The notes: generated from the sequence alone by a model not told the origin. Positions 1 to 9,617 are shown, counted from the stretch's first letter. The stretch is 64,000 nt of DNA from Sulfolobales archaeon Acd1 (GCA_000389735.1 APJY01000001.1:62001-126000), one strand, 5' to 3'. Numbers and translations: made by a program.

Positions 1-1262
1 TGAAGGCGGGAACCCTGAGCGGGGTGGTTGCTACCCCAACTCTCGAGCTGGGCATAGACATAGGGGACTTGGACGCGGCGATAATGGTTACCAACCCGCC
101 GTCCTTCGCCAAGTACCTTCAGAGGGCTGGAAGGGTAGGGAGAAGGGACAGGGTAGGCTACGTCTTCACCCTCCTTGGGGAAGACCCCATAGACAGCTAC
201 TTCCTCAGGAACCCCCAGGCCTTCTTCAAAAGGGAGCTCCTCCCGCCCAGGGTCGAGACCTCCAACGAAGAGGTCCTAAGGGCTCACGCCGCAGCTTACT
301 TGGCCGAAAAGCTCAGGGTCTCGCTGAGTTCGATCCCACCCGAGTGGGCCTCCGCTATTAGGAAATTGGGGGACGAAGGATTGGCCAGAATCACGGACGA
401 CACCGCCTTCCCCACGCCAGCCGCGTTCGGTTACGTGAGGACGCTGAAGCTAAGGGGGACCGGCCCACTAGTCTCGCTCTATCACGGCGACAGGAAGATA
501 GGCGAGAGGGAGCTCCCGGTTGCCCTTTACGACGTGTATCCGAGGGCGATTTACTACTCCAACAAGAGGACTTTCGTCGTCAAGTCGTTAGACCTGGACA
601 AGCTCAGGGCGGATCTCGAGTTCGCGGGTGAGGTGGGGTACTACACCAGGCCGATGTACTCCCTTCACTTGGAGGAAGTCCACCCCATAATGGAAAGAAA
701 GACGACGGAAGGGCTTAGGATAACCTACGCCAAGGTCAAGGTTAGGGAGGAGGTCAACGGGTTCTTCAAGTACTCGATAGGCGGGAAGGATGAGAGACCC
801 GTGGAGGAAGAGCTTTACGACGAACCCATAGTCTTCTCGTATTGGACCAAGGGGATAGTCACGGTCTTCCCTTACCTGGAGGGGTTTACCGAGGTCGACG
901 CCCTCGAGGCGTATCACGCGACGGAGCACGTCCTGATTTCCGCCGCGAGGGTCGCCGCCGGGGCGGGACAGACGGACCTCATGGGGATTAGCTACCCCTC
1001 CGGGCACGTGGCCATAATGGACTCAGCCATAGGCGGTTCTGGGGTCGCCAAGTTGCTTTACGAGAGGTTCGAGGTCGCCAGGAGGGTGGCCATAGACATA
1101 CTTTCCAAATGCACTTGCGAAGACGGCTGTCCCAACTGCGTCTATTCGCCCTATTGTGGAAGCGGTAACAAATACCTTTCTAGGAAGAAGTCATTAAAGC
1201 TCTTAACCTCTATAAACGCAAGTAACCACGACGAGGAGATCTGGGGCAATCCGGTGGTTTGA
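1..1262 (+). CDS. MrfA/YprA-like DEAD/DEAH helicase with DUF1998 zinc domain, C-terminal part
   Basis: Partial gene; the reading frame is already open at base 3, so the true start lies upstream of the window. The visible part begins at helicase motif V (VATPTLELGIDIGDLD) and continues into motif VI (QRAGRVGRR), so it is the second RecA domain of a superfamily 2 helicase. The C-terminal third has the DUF1998/MrfA signature: a cysteine cluster near the end (CTCEDGCPNCVYSPYCG, pattern C-x-C-x4-C-x2-C-x5-C) that binds a metal in MrfA-type helicases. Family members unwind DNA and are linked to repair of mitomycin-type damage in bacteria; that role here is inference. The stop codon directly abuts the ATG of the next gene, so the two are probably cotranscribed. 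Confidence 0.85.
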   Translation, partial: KAGTLSGVVATPTLELGIDIGDLDAAIMVTNPPSFAKYLQRAGRVGRRDRVGYVFTLLGEDPIDSYFLRNPQAFFKRELLPPRVETSNEEVLRAHAAAYLAEKLRVSLSSIPPEWASAIRKLGDEGLARITDDTAFPTPAAFGYVRTLKLRGTGPLVSLYHGDRKIGERELPVALYDVYPRAIYYSNKRTFVVKSLDLDKLRADLEFAGEVGYYTRPMYSLHLEEVHPIMERKTTEGLRITYAKVKVREEVNGFFKYSIGGKDERPVEEELYDEPIVFSYWTKGIVTVFPYLEGFTEVDALEAYHATEHVLISAARVAAGAGQTDLMGISYPSGHVAIMDSAIGGSGVAKLLYERFEVARRVAIDILSKCTCEDGCPNCVYSPYCGSGNKYLSRKKSLKLLTSINASNHDEEIWGNPVV

Positions 1263-3200
1263 ATGCCCGCTAACGATAATAGCCTGGAGCTGGCGTTCTA
1301 CGGCCTCCTTAACAAGACGAGGTTTGGGCCGTTCCCGAAAAAGGTCGTCAAGGTCTCCAGCGAGAGCGACTTCAAGGAGGAAGGCGTTCCCAGATTCGAG
1401 AACTTCAGGGGCGCCCCCGGGGAGGTCGTTTACGACCTCAGGGACTTCAAGGGGATAGTGTCTTGGGACGATACTACCGTCACCGTGAGGGCTGGGACTA
1501 CCTGGGAGGAAGTGATCTCCCAATTCCCTGACGTGGCCTCTTACTCTGTCGCCGAGTTCTCGGTGGGGGGTTCCCTTTATTTCGGAGACCCCATTTTCGG
1601 GCTCAACGAGTTCAGGTCGCTTAAGTCCGCGCTCGCGGAGGTGACTTACTTCAAGGACGGCTCGGTGAAGACGGGACAGTACGAGGACGGCGGTATCCCC
1701 CTATTTATTCGGATTAAGAGGGAGAAAACTAAACTGATTTGGAAGGAGCTGATAACAAGAAACTTCAAGGACATCATCTCGCTCAGTGACGCTATTCTAA
1801 CCGCGCACGTGGCGCCCTTCAGGAGTCTAGAGGTATGGAAGACCGGTGATACCTTTCGTGTGATTGCCGTCTACACGCCCATCAGGGAGAGCCTCGTTGG
1901 TGCCGTTCTGTCCGCGCTCACGGGATGGACCGAGACGAGGCCGACCGGCCCCGAGTCCTTGAAGGGATTGGGATGGCCCCTTTACTGGTATTTCGGGATT
2001 ACACAACTGAACGAGTTTCCGTCGCTTGAAAGAATTCTTGCGGACCCCGACGTCGCCGCTGTCCTAAGACTCGAAAGAACGAGAATGTGGGTCTCCTTAT
2101 TCTCGTTCAAGCCCCTTAAGTTACCTCCTAGCTTGGCGCTAACGCCTTACAGCGACGCCCCGGAAACGGAGGCCTTCACGACTGGTTGTGTTTTGTGCGG
2201 GAAGTGCGTAAGCGTGTGTCCCCATGCGGAGTTGAAACGGAGCTTCGCGTATTCGCCCATGGGGTTCTTCGCGCTCTACTCGGCTTCGGGCCTTGACGTA
2301 AGTGACGTGGCGACTTGTGAGTTCTGCGGTATCTGCGAGAACGTGTGCCCAGTTAAACTGCCTATTCTGAGCTATTACTCCACGAAAGCCAAGTTCAGGG
2401 AACCGCAAGGACCTCTACAGGAAGAGGGGATGATTAAGGACGTCGTCCTGGTCGTCACCGCAGATACCAAGGACCTCCTGAAGGACGAGATAGAGGGCAC
2501 CTTAGTGTACCTCGGGGTGAAGGGAGAGGGCGCATCCCTTTATGTGATACCCAGCACGCTAGCGTCCCTCGTCAAATCCGGATCCTTGCCTCCGGATGTG
2601 AAGACGAAATTAGATGCGGCCAAAAGAATTTACACTTTAACTCCCGAGCTCGATAAGGTTCTCAGGAAGTCGTTCGATGAGTCGAAAGTAGCCCTCGTCC
2701 ACCAGCTCATTCTCGGTGAGCTGATCGCGAATAAACCCAGCCTGAAAGTTCACTACCCGTGCTATTTGAGGAGCGATAAAGGTGCGTGCTCTTACGCCTT
2801 CTACGACCTAGCCACCGGGTCCAAAACGGAAGCCAAGCTGGACTATGAGGTCACGCTCTGCTCCCTGGCTTCGGTTAAGACCGGAGTGCCCTCAGCCCTT
2901 ACCTTATATATGAAGGAGCGCCTGCTTAAGGACGCCTTGGTGAAGTTGAAATCGGAAGTGGAGAACCTATACACCGAATTACTGACTGAGACGTACGTGG
3001 AAGACCTGGATTGGTACGCTGGAATCTCCGAGGAGGCCAGGGAATGGGTTAAAGTCGGAGCGATGCTACAGGCGATAAAAGACAAGAGCAATGACGAATT
3101 AGAGAAAGTGGAGGAGTACTTCGAATTGGTCGAAAAGCAGGGCGAAACAACGAAGATTCTCCACAAAGCCATGGATACTAAATTGAAAAGGACAAGATGA
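1263..3200 (+). CDS. FAD-binding oxidoreductase fused to a two-cluster ferredoxin domain
   Basis: 645 residues. The N-terminal part (about 40-290) resembles a shortened GlcD/FAD_binding_4 domain (VRAGTTWEEVISQFP, then SVGGSLYFGDP). Residues about 305-370 carry two ferredoxin motifs (CVLCGKCVSVCP and CEFCGICENVCP), each C-x2-C-x2-C-x3-CP. The C-terminal 250 residues have only weak remnants of a CCG-type domain (HYPCYLRSDKGAC, then TLCSL). The architecture is that of D-lactate/glycolate-type dehydrogenases passing electrons from FAD to Fe-S clusters, but the FAD domain is degenerate and the substrate unknown. ATG follows the helicase stop with no gap. A separate three-gene glcE/glcD/glcF set lies at 12.3-15.9 kb, so this is a paralogous single-chain version. 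Confidence 0.7.
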   Translation: MPANDNSLELAFYGLLNKTRFGPFPKKVVKVSSESDFKEEGVPRFENFRGAPGEVVYDLRDFKGIVSWDDTTVTVRAGTTWEEVISQFPDVASYSVAEFSVGGSLYFGDPIFGLNEFRSLKSALAEVTYFKDGSVKTGQYEDGGIPLFIRIKREKTKLIWKELITRNFKDIISLSDAILTAHVAPFRSLEVWKTGDTFRVIAVYTPIRESLVGAVLSALTGWTETRPTGPESLKGLGWPLYWYFGITQLNEFPSLERILADPDVAAVLRLERTRMWVSLFSFKPLKLPPSLALTPYSDAPETEAFTTGCVLCGKCVSVCPHAELKRSFAYSPMGFFALYSASGLDVSDVATCEFCGICENVCPVKLPILSYYSTKAKFREPQGPLQEEGMIKDVVLVVTADTKDLLKDEIEGTLVYLGVKGEGASLYVIPSTLASLVKSGSLPPDVKTKLDAAKRIYTLTPELDKVLRKSFDESKVALVHQLILGELIANKPSLKVHYPCYLRSDKGACSYAFYDLATGSKTEAKLDYEVTLCSLASVKTGVPSALTLYMKERLLKDALVKLKSEVENLYTELLTETYVEDLDWYAGISEEAREWVKVGAMLQAIKDKSNDELEKVEEYFELVEKQGETTKILHKAMDTKLKRTR

Positions 3201-3202
3201 TC

Positions 3203-3736
3203 CTATTTTGACGATCTTATCAAGTAAATCAGGTGTCCCGCCTCTGGCAGTATGAGTTTCTCCACTGCCAACCTCACCGCGTCGGGGGATCCGGGAAGCA
3301 GGTAGACCAGCTTATTCTTGATTATCCCCGCTGAGGCCTTGGTGAGGTAAGCGGCGCTTCCTATTTCCCTCTCGCTGTAAAGCCTGAACAAGTCTGAGAA
3401 GCCCTCAATCACCCTGTCAAAGAGGGGCCTTATGGTCTCGACCGTCACGTCGGTTGGGCTGTAGCCGGTACCTCCCGTACTCACTACGACGTCGACTTCG
3501 TCCGTATCTAAGGCCTTCGCGAACGCCTTAAGTATCTTCACCTTATCGTCGGGAACTAGGTCGTAGCCAATCACCTTTTGTCCGGCCTTTATAAGGATCT
3601 CCTTAATCAGGTCGCCGCTCTCGTCAACCACGGGTTCCTTCCTTTGGAGTTTCTCGTACCTGGACGTGCTTATCGATATCACGTAATAGTTCAGAACCGT
3701 CGGGGCCTGCTCCTTATGTTTTTTGTGCGCACTCAA
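3203..3736 (-). CDS. moaB: Molybdenum cofactor biosynthesis protein, MoaB/Mog family
   Basis: 177 residues, the usual length for the archaeal MoaB family, which adenylylates molybdopterin before metal insertion. Visible motifs are [15 protein letters not shown] (the TGGTG nucleotide/MPT-binding loop followed by D) and [19 protein letters not shown] near the C-terminus. Its start lies inside the end of the upstream gene on the same strand (23 bp overlap), so the two are probably translationally coupled. It converges with the FAD/Fe-S gene with only 2 bp between stop codons. Confidence 0.9.
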   Translation of the reverse strand: MSAHKKHKEQAPTVLNYYVISISTSRYEKLQRKEPVVDESGDLIKEILIKAGQKVIGYDLVPDDKVKILKAFAKALDTDEVDVVVSTGGTGYSPTDVTVETIRPLFDRVIEGFSDLFRLYSEREIGSAAYLTKASAGIIKNKLVYLLPGSPDAVRLAVEKLILPEAGHLIYLIRSSK

Positions 3737-4532
3737 CTCGCTCCGCCGTATCTAAGTTGACCTCAATAAATCCGTTTTCCCTCATGAAGGCCCTCGCCTT
3801 CACCCTTAACTCGAGGCCTTCTGGCAGCTCCGTGAACCTAATCCTGTAGCTCTTCAGGAAGCCTTTCAGAGGTCCTTCCGCCGCGTAAATCACCGGCAAA
3901 CTGTAGGGCTTCACTAGCCCCGTTATTCTGAAAGTCCCTTCGACCACAGAAGTCCTCAAAACCGGGGCCTCATCGACGCACTTGACTATCTTGAAAGTGT
4001 AGGGCGTTCCCCGGAAGGTTCCCTCCAGTACCCTGATAGCCTTGAGCTTCTTGAAGCAGTCCACCGATAGGGCCTCGGCCTCCTCCTCCCGCGCCTCAGT
4101 CAATGGACCGGTTATTCCGCTCTCCCTCAATTCCCTTAACGCCAGGTAATGCGATTCATCGAAGCTGAGGAAGTCCATGTCGTTGTGGCGGGAGTCGTAG
4201 AGCAGACTGCCCGTCACGCCCACCTTGCCCTTAAGTAGCCCCATGAACTCCCTGGCCAAAGGGTCATTCACCTCGGCCTCGAAAGGGTCCAGAACTTCCG
4301 CGTCCCTCAGGGGCACCATCGGCACCTCGTAGCCTATTATCGGATCGTAACGTATTAACTCGGGGAACTTGAGCCTCACCAACGCGATTGAGTCGGACAA
4401 CTTCTTTACCTTCACCTCCCCACATTTCCGTGGCACCGCGACTGCGAAGCCCTCGGGGTGTCTGCACCCCTTGACGGCCCAGACGCACCCTCTGTACTTG
4501 ACGAAGTAGCCTTCCGTTAAGGGGTGTCCCAA
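3714..4532 (-). CDS. Predicted nucleotidyltransferase-like protein (COG1665-like)
   Basis: 272 residues with TTG start. The N-terminus ([30 protein letters not shown]) resembles archaeal COG1665 proteins, which supports this start. The middle contains [20 protein letters not shown], a G-S-x9-D-x-D arrangement like the metal-binding signature of the nucleotidyltransferase (pol beta) superfamily. Substrate unknown. The gene precedes moaB with 23 bp overlap. Its start codon is separated by a single base from the divergent start at 4534, so each promoter must lie inside the neighbouring coding sequence. Confidence 0.6.
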   Translation of the reverse strand: MGHPLTEGYFVKYRGCVWAVKGCRHPEGFAVAVPRKCGEVKVKKLSDSIALVRLKFPELIRYDPIIGYEVPMVPLRDAEVLDPFEAEVNDPLAREFMGLLKGKVGVTGSLLYDSRHNDMDFLSFDESHYLALRELRESGITGPLTEAREEEAEALSVDCFKKLKAIRVLEGTFRGTPYTFKIVKCVDEAPVLRTSVVEGTFRITGLVKPYSLPVIYAAEGPLKGFLKSYRIRFTELPEGLELRVKARAFMRENGFIEVNLDTAERVECAQKT

Positions 4533-4533
4533 C

Positions 4534-5517
4534 TTGAGGGTCGTAATTGTAGGGGGCGGGATATTAGGGTCATCCCTGTATCTTCTCCTGAAGGAGAAAG
4601 GTCATGATGTTTTAGTCCTAGATAGCGGTGAAAGGAAGTTCTATCCCACGCTGATCCATTCCACCCTGCTCAAGGGGAAGGACGTCGAGCTGGCCAAGGA
4701 GTCCTTGAAGCTCTACCGGAGGTGGAGGGTTCCGACCTTCGGCTTCCCTTCATACACCTTGGGGCTCAAGGATCGCTCCATCGTTAATCAGTGGTCCTCC
4801 GAAGGCTTAGACGTCAGGGAGGTTGAGTTCCTCGGGAGTTCGGCTATCCTAGGGGTCGACACCGATAGGCTGGTCAGCGTGACCAGCTTGAGGAAGGTCG
4901 TGCCGAAGGTTTCGGTGAAAGCGTTCGTGGAGGTCATGGGCGATCTGGCTAAAGTCAGAACGGACTCGAGGGAAATCGTACCGGACTTGGTATTCCTTAC
5001 CGCGGGTGCCTGGAACCCCTATTCGACTAACGTGAAGCTCCCCTCGAGGAGCTACTACTGTTGGGCTTATGCGGTAACCACGCCCTCGGAGGTCTTCGAC
5101 AGGGTCTTCGTCTACGACTACGAGTTGGGATTCTACTCGAGGCCCCTATTCGGTCTAGGGATGAGGACGGCAATCGTAGGGGACGGGGAGTACGTAGTGA
5201 GCGATCCCTTCGGGAAGCCCTCCCACAGCGACAGACCCCTGAGGAACGTCGAGAAGAGGTTGGGGAAGGTCAGGCCGTTCTTCAAGGGCGACGGGTTCTG
5301 CGAGGGGACCAAGGACCTGAGGCCTGCGATAGGCAGGTTAGCTGATAACGCCTACTGGGTAGGCGGGCTCGACGGTTACGGGGCGGAAATAGGCCCCGCC
5401 TTGGCGGAGATGGCCCTCAACTTCGCCCTAAAGGGCGAGATAGACAAGGAGTACAGCGCGGAAAGGTTGACGAGCCTGAAAGACTTCGAGTGGAATAAGG
5501 AACCGCACGAGCTCTAG
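4534..5517 (+). CDS. FAD-dependent oxidoreductase, DAO/GlpA-type fold
   Basis: 327 residues, TTG start fixed by the dinucleotide-binding motif at the very N-terminus (VVIVGGGILGSSLYLLLKEKGHDV; GxGxxG, acidic residue at the end of strand 2 in LVLDSG). A C-terminal FAD signature is visible (DLRPAIGRL, then YWVGGLDGYGAEIGPALAEMAL). This is the D-amino-acid oxidase/glycine oxidase superfamily, on the short side (usual 360-400). Substrate not identifiable. It stands alone between divergent and convergent neighbours; its stop overlaps the next minus-strand gene by 4 bp. Confidence 0.8.
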   Translation: MRVVIVGGGILGSSLYLLLKEKGHDVLVLDSGERKFYPTLIHSTLLKGKDVELAKESLKLYRRWRVPTFGFPSYTLGLKDRSIVNQWSSEGLDVREVEFLGSSAILGVDTDRLVSVTSLRKVVPKVSVKAFVEVMGDLAKVRTDSREIVPDLVFLTAGAWNPYSTNVKLPSRSYYCWAYAVTTPSEVFDRVFVYDYELGFYSRPLFGLGMRTAIVGDGEYVVSDPFGKPSHSDRPLRNVEKRLGKVRPFFKGDGFCEGTKDLRPAIGRLADNAYWVGGLDGYGAEIGPALAEMALNFALKGEIDKEYSAERLTSLKDFEWNKEPHEL

Positions 5518-5957
5518 CCCTCTGCTATCCTCAGATGCCGTTTAAAGACTTCGTCTGGAGGCGTCGAGGACTCCGCCGAGAACACCTCGAAGTGCGCCCT
5601 TTGTTTCTCCTCGCATTTCTCGCATTCGTATATCGCGAAACCTCCCCCGAAGTCCGGCTCATAGCTGGCGACGCCTCTCATTCTTCCCTTCCTCACTAAG
5701 GCCACGTACACCTCCTCGATCGAGGTCGGTATTGCGACGTAATGTTCCATCTTAACGAACTTCGGGGTCAACTTAGGTCTTTTCCCCCACTCCAGGATGA
5801 CCGTCCCGACGCCCCAGTACTCCCCGATGTCGCTCACCCTTATCACTTTAACAACGTCGTTCTCATCGACGTAAACTGAGGCGTTCGGATAGTCCTCGAA
5901 CACGTCCCTGTAAAAGGCCCAATCCCTAGCCTTTTCCCCTATTAGCCAAGAAAGCAT
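5514..5957 (-). CDS. Conserved hypothetical protein
   Basis: 147 residues from ATG at 5957; a TTG at 6074 would give 186 residues but overlaps the upstream gene and starts with a low-complexity serine-rich stretch that looks non-coding. Two signals support ATG 5957: an AT-rich box (GCTTATTACG, minus strand, about 5979-5989) about 27 bp upstream, as for a leaderless transcript, and GGAGGT at 5971-5976. The protein has no recognised domain; it is soluble, with a late pair of cysteines (YECEKCEE) that could bind a metal. Not recognised. Confidence 0.65.
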   Translation of the reverse strand: MLSWLIGEKARDWAFYRDVFEDYPNASVYVDENDVVKVIRVSDIGEYWGVGTVILEWGKRPKLTPKFVKMEHYVAIPTSIEEVYVALVRKGRMRGVASYEPDFGGGFAIYECEKCEEKQRAHFEVFSAESSTPPDEVFKRHLRIAEG

Positions 5958-6039
5958 ATTAGTGTCGAAGACCTCCTTGCGTAATAAGCGTGATGAGGTG
6001 ACGGTTTTCCGAGCGATGACGAACGCTTCCCTGACTGAG

Positions 6040-6684
6040 CTAAAGGTACTTGACCGCGAGGAGGAGGTAGGCAAAGGTTCCGAAAGTGACGGCCACGTTG
6101 TCGTCTATCACGTTCGAGAGTTCAAGAGCAGTCGCGAGTATCCCCGCGATCATCCCTATCAGGCCGAAGTAGTAGTAGCCTATGGGAACGCAAACGGCTA
6201 GCATTCCTAAGCTCCCCCAGAGCCCCTTTACCCTCCGCTTGTACACGTAGTTCCTGATGATCCCCGTGACGCCGTCCCCGAAAGACATGAAATATATTGG
6301 GATCAGCGGTATGTAGACGTCTTTCGTGGTCCAATAATTCGGTTCTAATGCCCACATCAGGGCGAGGACGGTGCCGTAGGAGAAGGTGAAGTAGACCTCG
6401 CCTAAATTGCCCTTCTCCATGAACCACCCCATCTCTTTTTTCCTAAGCCTTTGGGCGATAAGATAGACCGTAAGGATGTAAGACATGACTATTACGATCA
6501 GCGGGGAGGAGAAGACGAAGGGCGCCAAGACGGCCACCACTCCTCCTCCTAGTATATGGATGACCTTCCTGGCCACGTAGATCGAGGTCTTTTCCGCGAC
6601 CCAATTGCTCAGCTTGAGCGTCACGAACGCGACCCAAGCCGTAAGAGCTGCGCCCCACGCCAGGTCGCTCGTCGTAACCGTCAT
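6040..6684 (-). CDS. SEC59/DGK1/VTE5-like CTP-dependent lipid kinase, integral membrane
   Basis: 214 residues from ATG 6684. The frame is open further up, but a TATA-like box (GATATTAATCC on the minus strand, about 6704-6714) lies 26 bp upstream of this ATG, fitting a leaderless mRNA. About six or seven hydrophobic segments. The family's signature pieces are visible: ARKVIHILGGGVVAVLAP near the N-terminus and FMSFGDGVTGIIRNYVYKRRVKGLWGS, the phosphatidate-cytidylyltransferase/dolichol-kinase-type motif (S-x-G-D-x-x-x-x, then K-G-x-W-G-S). Known members phosphorylate dolichol, phytol or diacylglycerol using CTP; here a polyprenol or archaeal lipid substrate is likely. Confidence 0.8.
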   Translation of the reverse strand: MTVTTSDLAWGAALTAWVAFVTLKLSNWVAEKTSIYVARKVIHILGGGVVAVLAPFVFSSPLIVIVMSYILTVYLIAQRLRKKEMGWFMEKGNLGEVYFTFSYGTVLALMWALEPNYWTTKDVYIPLIPIYFMSFGDGVTGIIRNYVYKRRVKGLWGSLGMLAVCVPIGYYYFGLIGMIAGILATALELSNVIDDNVAVTFGTFAYLLLAVKYL

Positions 6685-6747
6685 GTGGAAGACTTGACCA
6701 GTTGGATTAATATCGTCTAACAAAAACTCTTCCTTTAAGGTATTACC

Positions 6748-7299
6748 TTGAAGGCGGTAAAACTGAAGGGTAAGAGGAGGGAGGCCTTCGCGATCAAACA
6801 CGGTCACCTTTTCTTCAGCGACGAGGAGGTAGACCTCAAGTCGTTAGCCAGGGGAGCCCTCTGGGAGAGGGCTAAGAGGCTACTCGAGCACACGAGAGTC
6901 GAGGTAGATCCTAGACCGTTCCTCGTGGACGGCGATATGGGGATAAGGAGGCTCATGGGATACGTCTTTGAGGAGTACGTCTACGGGTTGCTCAAGGGTG
7001 TCTTCGGCGAGGGAAACGTGGAGAGGCACAAGGAGGCGTATTACCCAATAGGGAGGATAGCGGGCAGGAGGGTTCACGCCTACCCGGACTTCGTGATTTC
7101 GGGCAAGGTCGCGGTGGAAGCCAAGGTGGGGGAGTGTGACGAGTCCCAGATCTCGGAGTACTCTAGGGTCTACCCTCTAGGGGCAGTGGTCTTCCCCTAC
7201 TCCGGCTCGTGCAGGACCCCGAAGGGCTGGAGGCCCTTCCCTTGGGTGGTCAAGGACCCCAAGCCTTTCCTGGACTGGATCCTATATTTACTTAAATAA
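6748..7299 (+). CDS. Putative PD-(D/E)XK nuclease-fold protein
   Basis: 183 residues, TTG start. Not recognised as a named family, but it shows the layout of the restriction-endonuclease-like fold: an acidic residue in an early helix (GYVFEEYVYGLL, E75/E76), then YPDFVISGKVAVEAKVG with D114 and E124-x-K126, the PD...ExK core, followed by a helix and a strand (AVVFPYSG). Archaeal Hjc and Cas4-type nucleases share this order. Catalytic DNA cleavage is an inference from motifs only. The gene is divergent from the lipid kinase gene (63 bp apart) and upstream of purT; no obvious operon partner. Confidence 0.55.
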   Translation: MKAVKLKGKRREAFAIKHGHLFFSDEEVDLKSLARGALWERAKRLLEHTRVEVDPRPFLVDGDMGIRRLMGYVFEEYVYGLLKGVFGEGNVERHKEAYYPIGRIAGRRVHAYPDFVISGKVAVEAKVGECDESQISEYSRVYPLGAVVFPYSGSCRTPKGWRPFPWVVKDPKPFLDWILYLLK

Positions 7300-7353
7300 G
7301 TAAATTCAATTAGCCTTTTAACGGGATCTTTTTTAACTTAGTCACGGCAAAAC

Positions 7354-8550
7354 ATGTACCTCACTACGCCCTTGCTTGAGGGTTCAAGGAAGCTCCTCTG
7401 GCTGGGGGCCGGGGAGCTCGGGAAGGAGATGATAATAGAGGCCCAGAGGTTGGGCGTCGAGACCATAGCGGTCGACAGGTACGATAACGCCCCAGGGATG
7501 CACGTGGCCCACAGGAAGTACGTCATAGACATGCAGGACAAGGACGCGGTCATCTCCATCGTGAGGAGGGAGCAGCCCGACGCTATAATAGCAGAGATAG
7601 AGGCCATCAGCACCTCAGCCCTGGAGGAACTGGAGTCCAACGGGTTCAGGGTAGTCCCTAACGCCAAGGCGGTCAAAATCGCGATGAACAGGGTAGAGCT
7701 CAGGAGGTACGCGGCAGAGGACGTCAAGCTGCCTACCACTGCCTACTTCTTCGCCGAGAGCCCTGACGAGGTGAGGAAGGCGTGCAAGGAACTCGGCTAC
7801 CCTTGCCTCATAAAGCCGGAGATGAGCTCCAGCGGTCACGGACACACCCTGGTCAGAAACGAGGGGGAGGTTGAGGAGAGGTTCAAGGAAGCCTTGGCCC
7901 ATGCCAGGGGGAAGAGCAGGAGGGTCGTGGTGGAGGAATACGTGAAGATAGACACGGAGTTGACGGTCCTAACGTATAGGTACCCGGGGGAATCGGGAGT
8001 TCCCGTGACCAACGTCATTGAGCCAGTGGAGCATCAGAGGCCCGCGGGCATTTACCACTACATAGAGTCTTGGCACCCTTCTACGGTCAGCGAGGACGTT
8101 AAACTAAGGGCCATGGAGTACGCGAAGAGGATCGTCGACGCCCTGGGAGGCTTCGGCGTCTTCGGGGTCGAGATACTGGTCAGTGGCAACAGGGTTCTCT
8201 TCAACGAGCTCGCCCCTAGACCCCATGACACTGGGCTAGTCACGCTCGCGAGCACCGACATCAGCGAGTTCGAGATCCACGTGAGAAGCGCGTTGGGTTT
8301 GCCGACCCCAGAGGTAAAGGTCCTCACCCCCGCCGCGACCCACGTGATTCTGGCGCCTTCGACCAAGTGGGCCCCGAGGTTCGAGAACGTCGACAAGGCG
8401 TTGGCTATTCCTGGGGTGAAGTTGAGGATCTTCGGCAAGCCTTATGCGTACCCCGAGAGGAGGCTCGGGGTAGTCATAGCCACTGGTTCGACCGTCGCCG
8501 AGGCCAGGGAGAAGGCCAGGAAGGCCGCCTCCCTCATACTCGTGAGCTAA
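7354..8550 (+). CDS. purT: Formate-dependent phosphoribosylglycinamide formyltransferase (GAR transformylase 2)
   Basis: 398 residues, the usual PurT length. ATP-grasp enzyme converting GAR, formate and ATP to formyl-GAR, step 3 of purine synthesis. Visible: [21 protein letters not shown] at the N-terminus, [17 protein letters not shown], the ATP-grasp strand [17 protein letters not shown], and the metal site [12 protein letters not shown]. An AT-rich stretch (TTTTTTAACTTA, 7329-7340) about 20 bp upstream is a candidate TATA element. The 3' end overlaps the convergent hydrolase gene by 4 bp. Confidence 0.95.
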   Translation: MYLTTPLLEGSRKLLWLGAGELGKEMIIEAQRLGVETIAVDRYDNAPGMHVAHRKYVIDMQDKDAVISIVRREQPDAIIAEIEAISTSALEELESNGFRVVPNAKAVKIAMNRVELRRYAAEDVKLPTTAYFFAESPDEVRKACKELGYPCLIKPEMSSSGHGHTLVRNEGEVEERFKEALAHARGKSRRVVVEEYVKIDTELTVLTYRYPGESGVPVTNVIEPVEHQRPAGIYHYIESWHPSTVSEDVKLRAMEYAKRIVDALGGFGVFGVEILVSGNRVLFNELAPRPHDTGLVTLASTDISEFEIHVRSALGLPTPEVKVLTPAATHVILAPSTKWAPRFENVDKALAIPGVKLRIFGKPYAYPERRLGVVIATGSTVAEAREKARKAASLILVS

Positions 8551-9617
8551 AGGCCGTGTATGTTTTTCAGCTCCTCGATTACCTTAAGCACCTTCTCCTT
8601 GGCAAGGGGGCTAGAGGCCATCATACAGCAGTCGTGAACGTCCTCGAACTCGACGGGATCGAGTTGAGCTATCTCCGCTATGACGGCTGCCCAAGACCTG
8701 GCGGTCGCGTCGTAGTTGTACCCGCCGGCCCCGGTCATTAGTAGTTTCCCTCCAGCGAACTCGTGGGCTAGGGAGTGAACCCTCTTAGCTATTTCGAGGT
8801 AACCTAAGGTCGTCAACCTCAGCTCCACTAGGGGATCGTCGAAGTGGGAGTCGCCGCCCACAACGAACATTATGAGGTTGGGCTTGAACTGCCTGACCTT
8901 TGGGACTACTACCTCGTCGAAGGCCTTCAAGTATAGGTCGTCTCCCGTCCCGGGAGGTAGAGGCACGTTCAGGGTGTAGCCCTCACCTTCACCAACGCCT
9001 ATTTCGTCGTAGTTCCCCGTTCCTGGAAAGAAGTTCGTGTGATACATGTGCAAGGAGACCTTGAGCACGTTCGGGTCATCGTACAGGAGGAACTGAGTCC
9101 CGTCCCCGTGATGGCCGTCCACGTCTATCACGGCCACCCTCCCGTATTCCTTCTCCGCGAGCTTGGCTGCGAGGGCGACGTCGTTGAAAACGCAAAACCC
9201 TGAAGCGGCGTCCCTTTTGGCGTGATGGAAGCCCCCGCCTATGTTCACGGCGTGGTCGTACTGCTTCAGTAGCTTCAGGGCGGTCACAGTGCCGCTAACC
9301 CTAATGAGGGCCGCCTCGAAGATTCCGGGAAATGCGGGAGTGTCGAAATCGTCCAAATACCCCTCGCCCCTAATACTCATCCTCTTCACGAACTCTATGT
9401 AACCCCTGGAGTGAACAGTCTCCAGTACGCTCTCGTCTACGACTTCCGGCTCCCTCATGTCAATCTCGTGGAAGGCCCCCTTCGTCTCAAGGATCTTCCT
9501 CAACATGCTCTCCCTGAGCGACTTGAAGGGGTGGTCACCGGGGAAGCTGTACTTGAGGTACTCGTCGCTCCACACGAACACCGTCCTGTGACTGAAGGAG
9601 CTTGAACGCGCTGACAT
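8547..9617 (-). CDS. Histone deacetylase/AcuC/acetylpolyamine amidohydrolase family protein
   Basis: 356 residues from ATG 9617; the frame is open upstream, with ATG 9626 as an alternative, but the AT box AATATTA at 9642-9648 is 28 bp from ATG 9617. Zinc hydrolase of the arginase-deacetylase fold. All catalytic elements are present: GGGFHHA (the two histidines), [11 protein letters not shown] (metal Asp and His), [10 protein letters not shown] (second metal Asp) and GAGGYNY (catalytic Tyr). The protein should therefore be an active deacylase; in archaea likely substrates are acetyl-lysine proteins or acetylated polyamines, which the sequence cannot decide. It overlaps purT by 4 bp and is divergent from the CBS gene. 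Confidence 0.9.
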   Translation of the reverse strand: MSARSSSFSHRTVFVWSDEYLKYSFPGDHPFKSLRESMLRKILETKGAFHEIDMREPEVVDESVLETVHSRGYIEFVKRMSIRGEGYLDDFDTPAFPGIFEAALIRVSGTVTALKLLKQYDHAVNIGGGFHHAKRDAASGFCVFNDVALAAKLAEKEYGRVAVIDVDGHHGDGTQFLLYDDPNVLKVSLHMYHTNFFPGTGNYDEIGVGEGEGYTLNVPLPPGTGDDLYLKAFDEVVVPKVRQFKPNLIMFVVGGDSHFDDPLVELRLTTLGYLEIAKRVHSLAHEFAGGKLLMTGAGGYNYDATARSWAAVIAEIAQLDPVEFEDVHDCCMMASSPLAKEKVLKVIEELKNIHGL

